64,000 nt of DNA from Lutjanus erythropterus. Taxonomy: Eukaryota; Chordata; Actinopteri; Lutjaniformes; Lutjanidae. Under the pieces are notes generated by a model, which ran no database searches, was not told where the DNA came from, and was given only the letters and a program-made list of their open reading frames with translations. Where the stretch lies: contig CM034594.1 in assembly GCA_020091685.1 (NCBI GenBank), positions 32,856,433-32,920,432 on the forward strand. Reading direction: 5' to 3'. Both the position numbers and the translations under genes were made by a program. Positions 1-11,760 of this stretch are shown piece by piece. Every line of letters starts with the position of its first letter. Positions within the stretch are counted from its first letter, which is position 1.

Positions 1-175
1 AAACAATCATCTGAAGCTCAATATTACCAAGACCAGTGTGCTTGTGGTAAAAAAACAGTGTTTCAAATACAGATAACCCAGCAGCACAGAAGATCCATAC
101 AATCAGGACAGTGTCAAGATGGTCATCAATTTAGCATCTGACCATATATGAAGCACACACTGCATATACAGAAGG

Positions 176-262
176 TAAGAGTCCTCAGCAGGTTCGATTC
201 CCGCCTAAGGCCCATTTCCTGTGTCTGTAAAGCTGCTCTCTCAAATAAAGACTAAACCACCC
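176..262 (+). repeat. tRNA-derived SINE, 3' part
   Basis: The segment contains an RNA polymerase III B-box (GGTTCGATTCC at 191-201) followed by a CCGCCTAAGGCCC stretch and an AATAAAG tail. This is the layout of the common teleost tRNA-derived SINE. The A-box half is not recognisable, so this is a truncated copy and not a working tRNA gene. Confidence 0.6.
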
Positions 263-344
263 CCCCCCCAAAAAATAATCAAAATAAAACTTCTTCTGCT
301 CCTGAGTAATGGCTTTAAATAATACCAGTTTTGGCTCAACATTA

Positions 345-540
345 TGATGTCACAGTGGAGCTGACCTTTGACCTTTTGAGTATTAAATGTCATCACCTCA
401 TCATTCTATCCTTATTGATATTTTTGTGATTTTTAATTTTTTTAAAAATCATAATTAGCATTGTGTTATGGCCAAAAATGTGTTTTATGAGGTCACAGTG
501 ACCTTGACTTCTGAAGACCAAAAGCTGATGTAAGACAGTT
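345..540. repeat. Dispersed repeat with paired GGTCACAGTGACC-like blocks
   Basis: Two blocks (about 348-380 and 490-525) carry TCACAGTG and TGACCTTTGACC or TGACCTTGACTT wording seen in a widespread fish repeat. There is no coding content. The family is not identified. Confidence 0.35.
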
Positions 541-1689
541 TCTCAGAAATAAAACACAACTGTTTACTTGAGTTGCTTGTAAATCATGAACCAATCCAGA
601 TTCACCTGTCGCAGTGTTTACCAGCATCTGATCAGGTGGCTCTGAGTATGTCATCACCCATCAGAGGGTCTCTGAACTTTGAACTGTTACCAAGCGAGCC
701 ACAACAATTCATTGTGTTGTGGTTACTGATGCCTGGTTACTGTTTCTTTCTTTAACTTTGCTCATTAGGTTAATGACTTCTTTGTCGACTGGGTGCTGAT
801 GGGAACGATGTGTCTCCATCAGCCCTCCGGAGTGATTCCTCCTCCGCTCTGGTAATGAACCTCAGAGGGTTTGGGGACACGCCACAGTAAACAGCTACTG
901 TTTTGTTTTGCAACAAGTGAGCCTGTCAAAGTGATTTGAGGGGATAAACAAAGACTGAACTTAAAAAGTTGTTGTATAATCAAATAAAGTGAATTACTGA
1001 AACAGTACCTTCACTTTCTTTCCACCTCTGCATTTTGTTAACATTCCAGTTGTAATTACAGTTGGACAGTATGGTGATGCTTTAACACAATATCAAATTG
1101 AGAGGATTTTTGTTTCCATAAATCAAAATATCATGATAATGCTATCATAACATAAAACATAAACACCCCATTATAAAGATTTCATCAACAGGGCATAAGT
1201 ATACTGTGGCCGTTTTGTTGAATTACTTTTGATTGTTTATTCCAGTAACTTATCTCTTAGTTTTATTATCATTAACCACAAATACTGCTTAAAAACAGTC
1301 AAGTGTCATCTGTTTCAAGACGCACTTCACTAATTAAGGCTAAAGTCATAAATATTCATATAAATTACTGCACCTCTGTTGATCATCACAAAGCTCTGAG
1401 TTTCCTGCATTGCATGCTTGAATGTTGATGCCATTTATTTATTTTTAAAAAAAAGCATAAAATCAACTTGTAAGTGGTGAAGGAAGTATTCAGTTATTCA
1501 GATCATTTATGTAAGTAAAAATGACAATACTGCAGTTTACAAGTAAAAGTCCTACAATGGAAATATCACAATTAAAAGTAAAACAAAAAAAGCTAGGAGT
1601 TAAGGGATTTCACCACCTGCAATTCATAATATTAAAAGATTCAGAGAAATCTCTGCATGTAAGGGGCAAGACTGACAACCAACACTGAA
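541..1689. other. Intergenic, no gene seen
   Basis: AT-rich sequence without a supported gene. At about 1478-1590 it carries a segment with AGTAAAA and AAGTAAAAGTCCT wording found in a common teleost interspersed repeat. Confidence 0.5.
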
Positions 1690-2180
1690 TGCTCATGACC
1701 TTTGACCCCTCAGGTGGCACTGCATTACCAGCCAACATGAGTGTATAAAGGCTCAGGAACATCTTGGTTAACTGTTTTCAGTAAACACGGTTTGTCGCTG
1801 GTGCAAACTTCAAAAGCCAGCATCTTTAAAAATGTGTGGTGGATTATGAAACGCTAAATACAACAATGGAGACCCTGGAATGTTGAGCACCTGAAGTTGT
1901 ATATCAAGCAAGAATGAGGAAGAATTTCACTTTCCAAAACTTCCAAAATTAGTGTCCAAAATGCTTACTGAACACTGTTAAAAGAAGGGGTGATGTATCA
2001 CTGTGGTAAACACTTTCCTGGAACATGTTGCAGGCATCAACTTCAGAATTAGTAAACAATAAAGTGAATCAGTTTGAACATTAAATTGTCTTTGTCTTGT
2101 CTTTGTGCTGTATTCAGTTGAATTAAGGTTTGGAATTGGGAACTGTAATGTGCATTTTCATGATTACACTTGCATACTTT
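1690..2180 (+). mobile_element. Tc1/mariner-like transposon, 3' remnant
   Basis: The segment matches from memory the 3' end of a very abundant teleost Tc1/IS630-like element. It has a decayed transposase end (frames reading LKLYIKQE and SLSKTSK are visible but interrupted), then a GTGAATCAGTTTGAACATTAAA tail near 2064-2085 and a CTTTGTCTTGTCTTTGT tail. Several stops interrupt every frame. No 5' half or left terminal inverted repeat is visible. Confidence 0.5.
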
Positions 2181-4354
2181 TATTGAAGCAAGATTTTCAA
2201 TGCAGGACTGTTTTTACTGTATTTTTACAGTGTGGTATTAGTACTCGTAAAACACCTGAATACTTTCTCAACCAAATTAACCTCAGGCTGTGTATACCTT
2301 GCAAAGCTTAGAAGACCTGTTAGCAAACACAGTTTCCTCTTATATAGTGCTTATTTTGAAGCAAAAAATATAAATATTGTATGAAGTTAATCACTACTAG
2401 GCTTTTGGCTCTGCTTCAAACAGACTGGCATTCTCTACCAGGACATTTCAGCCCTTGTTAATGTATAGGTGTTTGGACAGACAGAAATATTAACTTATGT
2501 TTTAACTTAAGATTTCCATCCTTTCTTTCCTTGCTCTCAATTGTGCCCCTCCCATGTTATTTTCCTGCCTTTGCCATTTCTCAAGTGTCCACCGGGTGTC
2601 TTCAGTGTGCCGTTTTCCTACACATCTGTGATCATCACAGTTAATCAGCACTGATCTTCTTCACAGCAGCTGCTTATCAACAATTAGTGGGTACAGGAAG
2701 CATTTTGTAACCACATTTTGATCAAGTAAGTCCAGTTTTGGGAAATGAATGAGGCAAAATTACATATTACTCTTAATAGTATAATAACATGTAAATCATG
2801 CATGTTTGCTCAATATGTGCTTTCATTCAATCACCATAAACACAGGAAATATTACACTGACACCTGAATTATTAGTGCAGTGTCTGTCACAGTGGCTCTA
2901 TTATACAGTATTTGTAACATTTTGTTTTCTATTTGTTTTAACTGGGAGTATAGTTTTCCAAGGATGTATTTTACTTAACATTCTTGGCATGTGTCCTTTA
3001 AGTTAAAATGACATGATGCACTGATTTCTTTCATACTGACTGTAGAACACAAATAAAATTACAATATAATTCCTGTAGCTCTTCTGCATGTTCATGAAGC
3101 TCACATGTTTTATTATTGTGAAATAAGCAGATGTGCTTTCAAATTAATAATTAAGAGTCCAAGCAGGGCCACTCACTGTGGACCTCTGTTGTTTTTGTTC
3201 TGATTATTCTTCCTTTCTCTTTCTTTCTTTCTTTTATCAAATGGGATTTTTTTCTGTCCTTAAGTATAGGGTGTGACATGCTATTCCATTGTTAGTGTAA
3301 TTAATAGTGCTTACATTAAAAGTGTAAATAGTTTGTTCACTCTATAGTGAAAACCATGTCCAGCTTTAGTTATTTGGATTTTTTCAGATCAACTATGACA
3401 TTAAGTGGGATCACTGGTTGAGAAAATCCCTCCACTCCTGCAATGAAATGAACAGATTAAAAACCCAGTGGATTATTGAAAAAAATAAAATGTCACAAAG
3501 CTCAAAACTGGACAGTTATAATTATCTCATGAAAAGCTGGTGTTTTGTAGATTTATTTCAGGATAGTGACATAATATTTCTGATGCTGATACTTGGCACT
3601 CATCAGTTCTTTTTGCTCTTTTGTAACTTTTGAAATGTGTAATTTAATAATTCATGCAACATTGATTGTGTGGTGAGACAAAACTGGTATCTGGCTCAGT
3701 TTTTATCAGAAAAATTGCAGCTGGTTTGCTCTGCTTTTATTGCAGCCCTGTTTTCTGCTTAATACAGTCTGTCTTCTGCTTTTACTGTACTTATCATGCC
3801 TCAACAACTGTTATAACTTGTTTCTTAATTATTAATTATTAATTTTTATGTTGATTTTAGGTTCCCAACTTTATATCTGTCCAGACACTATGGATGAAAA
3901 CTAGTCTTTTGACTAATTCATTTATTAATATGCACTGTCCCTGAGAAATAAAAATGGTACAACATGCATGGCCTCTCAAAACACACTATCTTTCCAGGCC
4001 ACATGAAAAAAACATTTTTATATAAACTAATGCTAATACATGGCTTTAAATCTTAAAACAAATATGTAAACAAATCATATGTTATATGAAGATAATCTTT
4101 ATACAAGGCTACCCGAGGCTGATCTCAAATTTCATTGTGTATATACTGTAAATATACAAATGCAAGAGATTTTGTCAAGGCTTTTATTCATAAAGGTCAG
4201 AATGGACGATGAAATAAGTGAACAAGTTAAAAATTATCATGAAAAAGGTACCTTGAGTGGCTCTGACACAGACTTAGACAACCTTGAAGTCCTTGATTCT
4301 TGTCTGTTTCTGTGAACAACATTATGTGATATATATTAAAGTAAAGTATGTTGT
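2181..4354. other. Intergenic AT-rich, no gene seen
   Basis: No open frame here has family resemblance or sensible composition; those of 60-78 codons look like chance frames. No RNA gene was recognised. Confidence 0.5.
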
Positions 4355-4595
4355 AAGGCTGCAAGTAAGGATTTTTTCCCCCATTGATTTATTTGTCAGT
4401 TATTTTCTTGAGTAATTTTGTCTGTAAAATGTCATGAGAAATAAATAAAATAATGAAAAATGCCAGTTTATGTGACATCTTACAACAATCACAACTGGGG
4501 AGTTATAAAATGTTGAAACAATAATTATCAAATAATTGTTGATCAATTTTCTGTTGATCAACTAATCAATTAGTCAACTCATCTTTGCAGCTCTC
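4355..4595 (+). repeat. Teleost dispersed repeat (GCTGCAA / AATCAATTAGT family), copy 1
   Basis: It starts GGCTGCAAGTAAGGATT and ends with AACTAATCAATTAGT and TTTGCAGCTCTC, the two self-complementary ends of a common teleost interspersed repeat. Further copies lie near 23690-24025, 33200-33260 and 53405-53530. Confidence 0.6.
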
Positions 4596-4810
4596 ACATG
4601 TTGAAATGTTTCTGAGACGTGCATCTGTATGTGAATTTATGGTCTACAATGATGACACATAATGTTATAGATCAATGATATACAGTTTATTGACATAAAA
4701 ATAGTTTGGAAAGGCAAACATTCCATAATGCAATTACAAAACTTTAGTATAATACTTAAACCATAAAGTGATGTAACTTTTGAAAAAATAAACTCACAGT
4801 TCACATCAGT

Positions 4811-5746
4811 CTACTGAAGTGTCTCATCTTTTCTGAATATCTTAAAGACCTTATTTTTAATTTCTTTTGTCACAAGAAAATACACAAAAGGATTAACGAG
4901 AGGTGGGCCGAGGATGGACCCGACCATTAAGCCTATGCGTGTCTCGAAAGTTAATTCCACAAACCTGGTCAAGACAATGCGGATAAATACTGGACAGTAA
5001 TAACACGTCACCACAATGAAGTGACTCAAACAAGTGCTGCCCATTTTTCTTTTGTCACTTTTTGAGGATACTTTCACATAAACTATGATCCAAAAGTATG
5101 ACACGCAAATGAAAGTGAAAGTGAAAAATAAAAGAAAAAATGCTATGGTTGTTATCATGTTAAAATAGATATTATGGTCAGCACAAGTGGTTCTTATTAC
5201 AGCAGCATAGTCACAATAACTGTACTTCAGCTTCAAAGAGCAGTGAGGGAGAGGGATCACACATGCAGGCATTACAGCCACAAAACCACAGGCAACAATC
5301 CACAGGATGTATGTAAGTACAAGAGTGCGCACATTTGTTAAATAACTGTGGTACTGGAAAGGATAGCTAACAGCAATCAGTCGATCAAATGCCATAACTG
5401 CTAAAGCAAACATCTCCATCACCCCTGCCACATGAAAAACACACATCTGAATTAAACACGGCACGTAGGATATAGTGTTAACACCAGCAAGTAGGACCCC
5501 TATCATTGTTGGACAGGAACTGGAGGTGTACATTATATCAACAACAGCAAGGTTGCAAATCAGAAGATACATTGGTTTGTGTAATCTCTTGTCAGAAATA
5601 ATAAAGAGGATGTTTGTTATATTAGCTAGGATAGCTAGAACATAGGTAATCAATATAACTACACCAACTACCAAAGGCCTTTTGGTTGTTTCAAAACCAC
5701 CTATGATAAATTCTGTTACTTTGATTGAAGCATTATGTAAAGGCAT
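4811..5746 (-). CDS. Odorant receptor OR-A (intact)
   Basis: Single-exon, seven-helix receptor of 311 residues, the normal OR length. The first ATG (5744-5746) is chosen; an upstream in-frame TTG is not needed. Visible features are an N-terminal glycosylation site (NAS), TM1 with ANITN, TM2 with HKPMYLLICNLAVVD, the disulfide Cys before TM3, and TM7 with NPFVYF. The TM3/ICL2 box is MAFDRLIAVSYPFQY, so the usual MAYDRYVAIC wording is altered. ECL2 carries HCSLKLKYSYCDYA. Odorant receptors act in olfactory cilia and signal through Golf; the ligand is unknown. A TATA-like box (CTTTATAAG on the minus strand, about 5922-5930) lies about 180 bp upstream. A broken mirror copy lies at 31671-32594. 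It belongs to a different subfamily from the other ORs in this window. Confidence 0.93.
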   Translation of the reverse strand: MPLHNASIKVTEFIIGGFETTKRPLVVGVVILITYVLAILANITNILFIISDKRLHKPMYLLICNLAVVDIMYTSSSCPTMIGVLLAGVNTISYVPCLIQMCVFHVAGVMEMFALAVMAFDRLIAVSYPFQYHSYLTNVRTLVLTYILWIVACGFVAVMPACVIPLPHCSLKLKYSYCDYAAVIRTTCADHNIYFNMITTIAFFLLFFTFTFICVSYFWIIVYVKVSSKSDKRKMGSTCLSHFIVVTCYYCPVFIRIVLTRFVELTFETRIGLMVGSILGPPLVNPFVYFLVTKEIKNKVFKIFRKDETLQ

Positions 5747-5834
5747 ATTCAGCAAATATCAAGATGAAAAAATGCAAAAAGAAATTGGAAAAGCTCACCT
5801 CAAAGCAAAAGATAATTCAAACTGTAAATGATAA

Positions 5835-6000
5835 TCAACCCTGACCAGCTATCATACTTTACAAAAATAAGTGAACTCAATCAAACAGCTTTCACTACAA
5901 CAATGGAGTTTACCAGACGGTCTTATAAAGCTCACCAGAGCTGTAACTTTTCCTTGCGTCCAATCACATTTGTCATTGTACTGGGCCTCCTGTCACGTTC
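5835..6000 (-). promoter_or_regulatory. Putative OR-A promoter, conserved in the duplicate
   Basis: On the minus strand a CCAAT-type box (TGTGATTGGAC), then CTCTGGTGAGC and a TATA-like CTTTATAAG, precede the gene. The same order (GTGATTGGGC, CTCTGGTGAGC, CTTTAAAG) is kept at about 31420-31480 in front of the broken copy. That two-copy conservation is the evidence; no start site was measured. Confidence 0.5.
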
Positions 6001-6058
6001 AGATAATTACGCAACACTATAATACAGTGGCCCTGAAGATCAAAACACACAATTCAGA

Positions 6059-6250
6059 AAACGACATTTCACAAACACAACATTTTTAGATAAAACAGCA
6101 TTTCACAGAATGACATTTCACAAAATACAACATTTCACAAAACCATGACAACTGACAACACAACATTTGATAAGACAAAACATTTGACAATACATTACGC
6201 AGAAAACGCAAACATTTAGGAAGAAATTTGACAAAACACAACAATCAGAC
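6059..6250. repeat. Degenerate CATTTCACAAAA tandem repeat
   Basis: The words CATTTCACA, ACATTTGACA and ACAACATTT recur about ten times at irregular spacing, so this is a decayed short tandem repeat. It is absent from the right arm of the inverted duplication. Confidence 0.55.
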
Positions 6251-6419
6251 AAACATCAAACATCGAACACATCAGTTCATCACAGATCATCTTCATTGGA
6301 ATATTCTGGAGCGACAAGGACAGGATAACAGCCTCTCTACTCTGAAACCTTCAGTTACACATATAACCTCCATTTTCTATGGTGTCTCTCCATCTATACA
6401 TATATGTAAACATGTCCCA

Positions 6420-7510
6420 CATGTATGGGGACTCTGAAAGACACCTCACAACCAAGCAGACCCAGCTGCTCTGACAGGAGCATGAAGGCCTCACCTACGT
6501 GCTCAGACACTGCGTACATTTACTGCTGCCTCTTCAGTGATGTTCCTGAGTCATCAAGTGTTTTTGGTTTTCAACACTGTACACCCTCCTCCAGGTGGGA
6601 CAGTTGGCTAGCTACTATGACTCCACAGTTCTCCTCTTTAAGCCACAGCCATTTTGTAGCCCTCTCTGTATTGGTGGTACTCCTCATCCTCTCTCGATTG
6701 CCAAAAAGACTGAAGGCTCTGGTTATAGCTAAATTCTCCTCCAATGGGAGACACCTTGCTCTCCGTCCAGCCTGCTGACGGTTGCTGAACAGCCCTGCAG
6801 ATTTGGGGAGCTTTAAAGGCCTCTTCAAACACTTCCAGCTCCAGCACCGCAGCTTGCGAATGGATTCAGGTACAAGGACGATGTCTGGTAGCTGGATAGC
6901 GATAAGGTTGGGCAACTCCAGCTGTTGCTTGAAGTCCTCTAACAGAGGTCAGGATGCCTGCAGATGTTCGCTTGGCTGCTTTGGCCGCTCCCCAACTTCG
7001 GTGATGGTCTTCAGTAAATGATCGTGTCTCCACTGGTTCTGTTCCTCTTCGTATGCCTTTGCGCAGTGGCTGAGGATGTGTTCGAGGGTCCCTTGTCCAG
7101 AACACAGTGGGCATTCTGTTGAATCAACTTTGCAATTTGTGTGCAGATTTGAAGGGCTTGGAGGCACATATAGCTGCCACATTTCACATCCAGACAGCAT
7201 CATATGCTGCCTGGATGTGGTGTGGCTTGGCTTTCCAGAGCTCAGACTTCCTTCTCAACCACTCGATTCTCACATCTGGTCTACCAGGACCAGATGTGGT
7301 CATATGTGGTTCCTTTCCTGGTATTTATTTGGGAGCCAGAAAGAATCATAATCCTGCTCTGGCTTGTGTGGCCACTTCTCTTATGATGCAGCCTTACCTA
7401 TACTTCATGAACATCTTCTGCCTTCCACTTCCAGAGGATCCTCAATTACATCCCCTTCAGGCGCCTTTGGGATCACTGTAGTCCCTGTAGTGTGCCACTT
7501 CTCTGGCTCT
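6420..7510 (-). mobile_element. LINE (non-LTR retrotransposon) C-terminal fragment
   Basis: Minus-strand frames carry a C-terminal zinc-knuckle motif, CPLCSGQGTLEHILSHC, followed by QNQWRHDHLL (about 7203-6949). Next come LIAIQLPDIVLVPES (about 6915-6870) and a LLELEVFEEAFKAP segment in another frame (about 6847-6640). This order is seen downstream of the reverse transcriptase in a widespread fish LINE group. At least two frame changes separate the pieces, so it is a dead 5'-truncated copy. It interrupts the inverted-duplication homology. Confidence 0.65.
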
Positions 7511-8082
7511 TGCCACTTTTATTTCCTCTTCCAAGGATTTGAAGGGCAGGTGCAGTTTGTTGTGATATGTAATTTACACATGAAATGATATCTTTGTTAA
7601 GTCCCATAGATTTGGGGAAGATAAAAATACAAATACAGCAAAATGCCAGGAAAAAGTTAAATCTGTGACACCAGGAGGATGAGTAGCCTGTAAGGCAGTA
7701 ATACGTAAGGGCCTAAAGCTCGCTGGCCACAGTACAGACAGTATTTGTTCATGGAGGCAAACGCTATGTGGTTCTGAACCACATTATAAGTACATAGGTC
7801 TACAGCTAGAAGTCTGGTTATCAAATATACTGTTTCTCTTTATTGAGTGAATGAAAATTTATTGAAAAATGTCCATTACAATGTCCCAAACCCCAAATTA
7901 GTCTATATTTCTAATTTTGTTTAGTCAAAAGTAAGACAAATACAATGTTAAGTTCAACATTTTATGGAAAATATATATATTTTTTCTTTCAAGAGTAGAT
8001 ATCACAAAGGCTTTGCAATAAAAGACAGAAATATACAGACAGAAATATGCTAAAACCACAAAAAGTGTCAAATAAGATAATA
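7511..8082. other. Non-coding block, partly shared with the right arm
   Basis: About 7560-7775 matches the reverse complement of about 29665-29860, including TAGCCTGTAAGGCAGT and CATGGAGGCAA. From 7776 onward no partner is seen. No gene is present. Confidence 0.6.
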
Positions 8083-8330
8083 CAGGGGTGTCAAACTCAA
8101 TCACAGAAGGGGCCAAAATTTAAAACACAGTCTAAGTCGGGCCAAACAGGATTAACATCTACTCTACTGTCTAAAACTGGCTATGTTTTATTCAGGAATA
8201 TGAATTTGAACAGCCAGACTGCATCAATTTTTTCCTCAATAAAAACAATAAAATTGAAAATATTTTTTCTTCCACAATAACATGCAAATGCAATAGCAAA
8301 ATTAAAATGTTTCAGCTCAGAATATTTAAG
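8083..8330 (+). mobile_element. hAT-like element end (CAGGGGTGTCAAACTC)
   Basis: It begins with CAGGGGTGTCAAACTCA, a terminal inverted repeat typical of vertebrate hAT elements, then GGGGCCAAAATTTAAAAC and GGGCCAAACAGGATTAAC wording known from teleost copies. No opposite terminus or coding sequence is visible. Confidence 0.5.
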
Positions 8331-8779
8331 CTTCACATATTAAGTTCACATACCCGATCAGCAACAGTATTTCTGCTGAGGCTTACATTTGAAAATGATT
8401 GCTTTTGTCTGGACGCAAGACGCTGTGCACACTTTATCATGCAGCTTAAAACTCTCCTCCGTAAATGGCCAGGCTGATTCGGCTGATTTGGATGATCTCT
8501 TCTGCCACTATAAAACATGGCAGCTTCACTTTGTGATTTTGGCCATTTATTTTGGGGTTAGCTTAAGTGTCACTGTAAAAGCTCCGACCGATGCATTCAT
8601 TCGCTGACCACTGATCAGTGTGTCATTAAAGCAGCGGGAGGAGAGGTTGGTGCACAGGTCTTGACTTGCATGGCAGCTGTTGAAGTGCACTGTGGGATTT
8701 AGTATAGTGGTGGGAGTCGAATAAGTAGAATGCTCACTTATAGATGAGTACCTGAAAGAACATAGAACAGGATGTAACT

Positions 8780-9360
8780 CAGGATTAGGGCTGGGCAATT
8801 TGGAGAAAATATCTAATTGCAATTTTTCTGACTAATATTGTGATTTGCTGTGTAATTTAATTTTAAGTCAAGCTTCAGTTCAATACACTGCTTAGGCAAA
8901 ACCAGGAATGCTGAGACAGATCACAAGATCAGGATCAAGGCTGTGGTGAATATCCAGGAACTGGGCAAGGCAGGAGAGTCAGAGACAAGCAGGGTAGGCA
9001 ATAGGAAAACAAACCAGAACAAGGGCTGAGAGTCTTGCAGGGAAATACTGAAGAACAGTCTGGCCAGGAGGAGAGTGCTGGAGAGGCTTTATACTGGGCT
9101 GATTGGGGATGAGCTGCAGCTGAGCTCACAGGTGGGTAGAGTCGGGCTGATGAGGTGGGAGTGGCTGGCAGGTAGAGTGGAAAATTACTGAGGCAGGAGA
9201 GAGGAGGGAAACTGGGCCTGCAGAACTGTGACACCATCTATATGACTTATGCAGTATTATGTTGAGAAAAACAACAGTGATTATAATAGGAAGGGCTGAA
9301 GGATACATCAAAAACATAAATCATATTGTAATTATCTTGACAGATGTTGTGGTATGACAC
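8780..9360 (+). repeat. GGGCTGGGCAAT dispersed repeat, split by another element
   Basis: The left half starts TTAGGGCTGGGCAATTTGG with alternating ATTGC/GATTTGC blocks. The right half (about 9300-9360) ends CATATTGTAATTATCTTGAC. These are the usual two ends of a common teleost repeat. The block at 8889-9233 sits between them, a nested insertion. Confidence 0.45.
8889..9233 (-). mobile_element. Solo-LTR-like fossil
   Basis: On the minus strand it begins TGTCACAG and has a TATA-type box (CAGTATAAAGCC) and many CAG/CTG-rich words like those of teleost gypsy-type LTRs. It is about 345 bp and sits inside another repeat. No clear target duplication was found, so the class is tentative. It is a non-coding fossil. 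Confidence 0.35.
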
Positions 9361-10384
9361 ATTATCAGTGTTGATCTATTTTGCATGACAATTTTCATTT
9401 TCACAAAAAAAGTTTCAGTCATGATGATGTGACATTTTTGGAGTTCTGTATGAGGATTTTAGGCCAGGCATCTCTGCAGCACGACTCTACTTCATTATAA
9501 TGCATTCATAATAAGGTGCTTCCTGATAAGCAATTTGTAGATTAGATTTTGATGATAGAAATGACTCATTTATAATTTTATGTAGTTTTATTTAATGTTA
9601 TACATTAGTTTTGTGTCTTTGGAGGAGCACTCCTATTGCCTTAAACTTAAAACTGCTCTTCTCTGAAAAATCAAATCAAAATCAGAAGCTTACACAATGA
9701 TTAAGTTCCATTTTTAAGTACATATATTTAGCTTTGACCTGCACATCTCAGTGGTTGTTTAATTTGTGATATTTTGTCATTCCCCAGTTTGTCAGTTACA
9801 GAGCGCTGCACTCAAACCTAACCTCAGCTCTCCAGAAACCTCAGGTACAGTTTCATATATCGCTTATGAATGTGGTAACCATTTTCTAATGTTATTTACA
9901 ATACTTAAAGAAAAACTAGGATGCTGCTGTGTATCTCTTCCAAATTCTGTGAATCTCATAGTGTCTGGTTTCATTTCACCTCACTTTATTATTCTTGAAG
10001 AGGAATTTTCTTATCTTATGTTTTATTATCTTATCCATTGTGATACATGAAAGTTTATCTAATATGATAAATGACTTTGTATTGAAATTTTAAAATGTGT
10101 TTGAATAATTTGTATTGTTATGCTTCTCATAGAATGTCTCATTTTGTATCACACCATATATGTAATTTCTTTTTCTCCTGCCCCATCCAGCACCGTCACC
10201 ATCACATCTGACAGTTTGACTCAACAAATCCCAGTGTCCCTGGGACAGTGTGGACAGTTTGGGACTGCAGAGACTGGGCACAGCCAGTATCAGGAAATAA
10301 ACATGTTTTAAGACTTATAAATTATTAATGATTAATCAATTGAAGGATAACACAAAATTTGCAACCCTAGTCTGGAGAGGGTGA
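9361..10384. other. Intergenic, no gene seen
   Basis: AT-rich sequence. Open frames of 60-94 codons show no recognisable family and no supporting splice sites. Confidence 0.45.
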
Positions 10385-10500
10385 CATGACATCAACAGTT
10401 AAAAGTAACTAATACTCTGAGTAGTTTTTGCAACAAGTACTCTGTACTTTTACTTGAGTATTTTTCTAACACCAGTACTTCTTCTTGTAATTGAGTAATA
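10385..10500 (+). repeat. ACTTTTACTTGAGTA dispersed repeat
   Basis: It carries AGTACTCTGTACTTTTACTT and TTGAGTAATATTTT wording common at the ends of teleost hAT-type non-autonomous elements. It is a short fragment. Confidence 0.4.
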
Positions 10501-10599
10501 TTTTAGCAATGCAACAGATTTTCAGTTCAGTTCAGCTCCATAACCCATTTTTCAGACAAATAAATTCAACACAAGAGGTACAAAAGGCAAGGCAGATTT

Positions 10600-10810
10600 A
10601 TTTACAATTATACAACACAGGGTTGTATAGCGAGGTTTGTTGTAGTTGGATGTTGCGTGGCAGAGAGCTGAGGATGACTGAGGCAGTCTCAGCCTGAGGG
10701 AAGAAGCTGCTCCTTAGTCTGGGAGTACAGGAGCAAACACTTCTGTATCTGTGAACAGGCTGTGCATTGTTCCTGTAGAATGACAGACATCGCACGTTTG
10801 TGTGGCACAA
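10600..10810 (-). mobile_element. Possible LINE C-terminal scrap
   Basis: The minus-strand frame includes RLRSSFFPQAE, resembling the RxxSFFPxA motif found near the end of some LINE reverse transcriptase proteins. It is short and isolated, so the call is weak. Confidence 0.3.
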
Positions 10811-11042
10811 CATCATGAATTCATTTATATCAGACACATATCTTTGGTTCTTGGTGAATGTAGGATTAAACTTAAGAATCTAATATATTAGAATATTATA
10901 TAGAATATTATTATTCTAGAGGTAAAAGGTCCATATTAAACTTACATTGGTTCTCTCTCCGTGTTCTGGAGAGAAAAGAGGCAGATCATCAGAGAGTTGA
11001 GCACAGTCACCTTAATAAAAAGACAGTGGACAAAAGAGAAAG

Positions 11043-11760
11043 TGAGACATACAGGCCACTTCTCAAATCAAAACCTTAATTTCTCAAAATGATGCAGAAA
11101 ATCTTAACATTTCATTGAGTTTTTAAGATACTTACAAGAGGAGGAGGAGGCCAGGGTCTCATTGGTGCCTGTTGCTGGACACCAGTGTGAGAGGAGGCCT
11201 TGATGTGTAATTTTCAAGGTCAGAGGAGACGTTTACAGAGGAGGTGTAACGTGCATCTTTTCTGAGGCAATGGATATGGTGAGGAAGGAATTGAAGGAGG
11301 TGCCTTAAAACTTAGACTGGAGAAAAGATAAAGTGAAACATACAGTCCAATCCTTAATTTTTCTCAAGCCAAACGCATTTTCAAAATGATGCAGGAAATC
11401 TTAACATTTCATTGTAAAGTTTTTAAGATACTTACAATAGGAGGAGGCAGCCAGAGTCTCATTGGTGCCTGTTGCTGGACACCAGTGTGAGAGGAGGCCT
11501 TGATGTATCAAGGTAAGCAGTGACGTTTCTGAGGAGCTGCAGCTTGTGTCTTAGTAGAGGCAATCGATATGGTGAGGAGGAATTCAAGCAGGTACCTTAA
11601 AATTGAAATAGACAAAGAAGAAAGATAAAGTGAAACATACAGTCCAATCCTTAAAGATTTTGTCAAACCAAAATATTATTTCTCAAAATTAGGCAGACGA
11701 CAAAACATTTAGGTTCTGGCATACTTACAGGAAGAAGGGATAGTGGAGTTCCAGAAGAGC
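11043..11760 (-). repeat. About 295-bp tandem repeat, 2.5 units, each with a splice-donor-like site
   Basis: Units start near 11043, 11335 and 11631 (spacing 292 and 296 bp) with TGAAACATACAGTCCAATCC or a near match. Each contains a minus-strand GTAAGTATC or GTAAGTATG preceded by CTCCTCCT-type sequence (near 11133, 11437 and 11728). The first two also share GCCTGTTGCTGGACACCAGT. No unit is open in a single frame from its acceptor-like TTTTAAG to the donor, so any transcript may be non-coding. The third unit is followed upstream by a frame of 75 codons (11709-11936, minus; GTAAGT at its end) with no known family. Confidence 0.6.

Noticed and set aside
191-201. Possible tRNA gene from the B-box
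   Set aside because: No A-box, anticodon arm or acceptor stem could be paired around it, and the flanking wording is that of a SINE.
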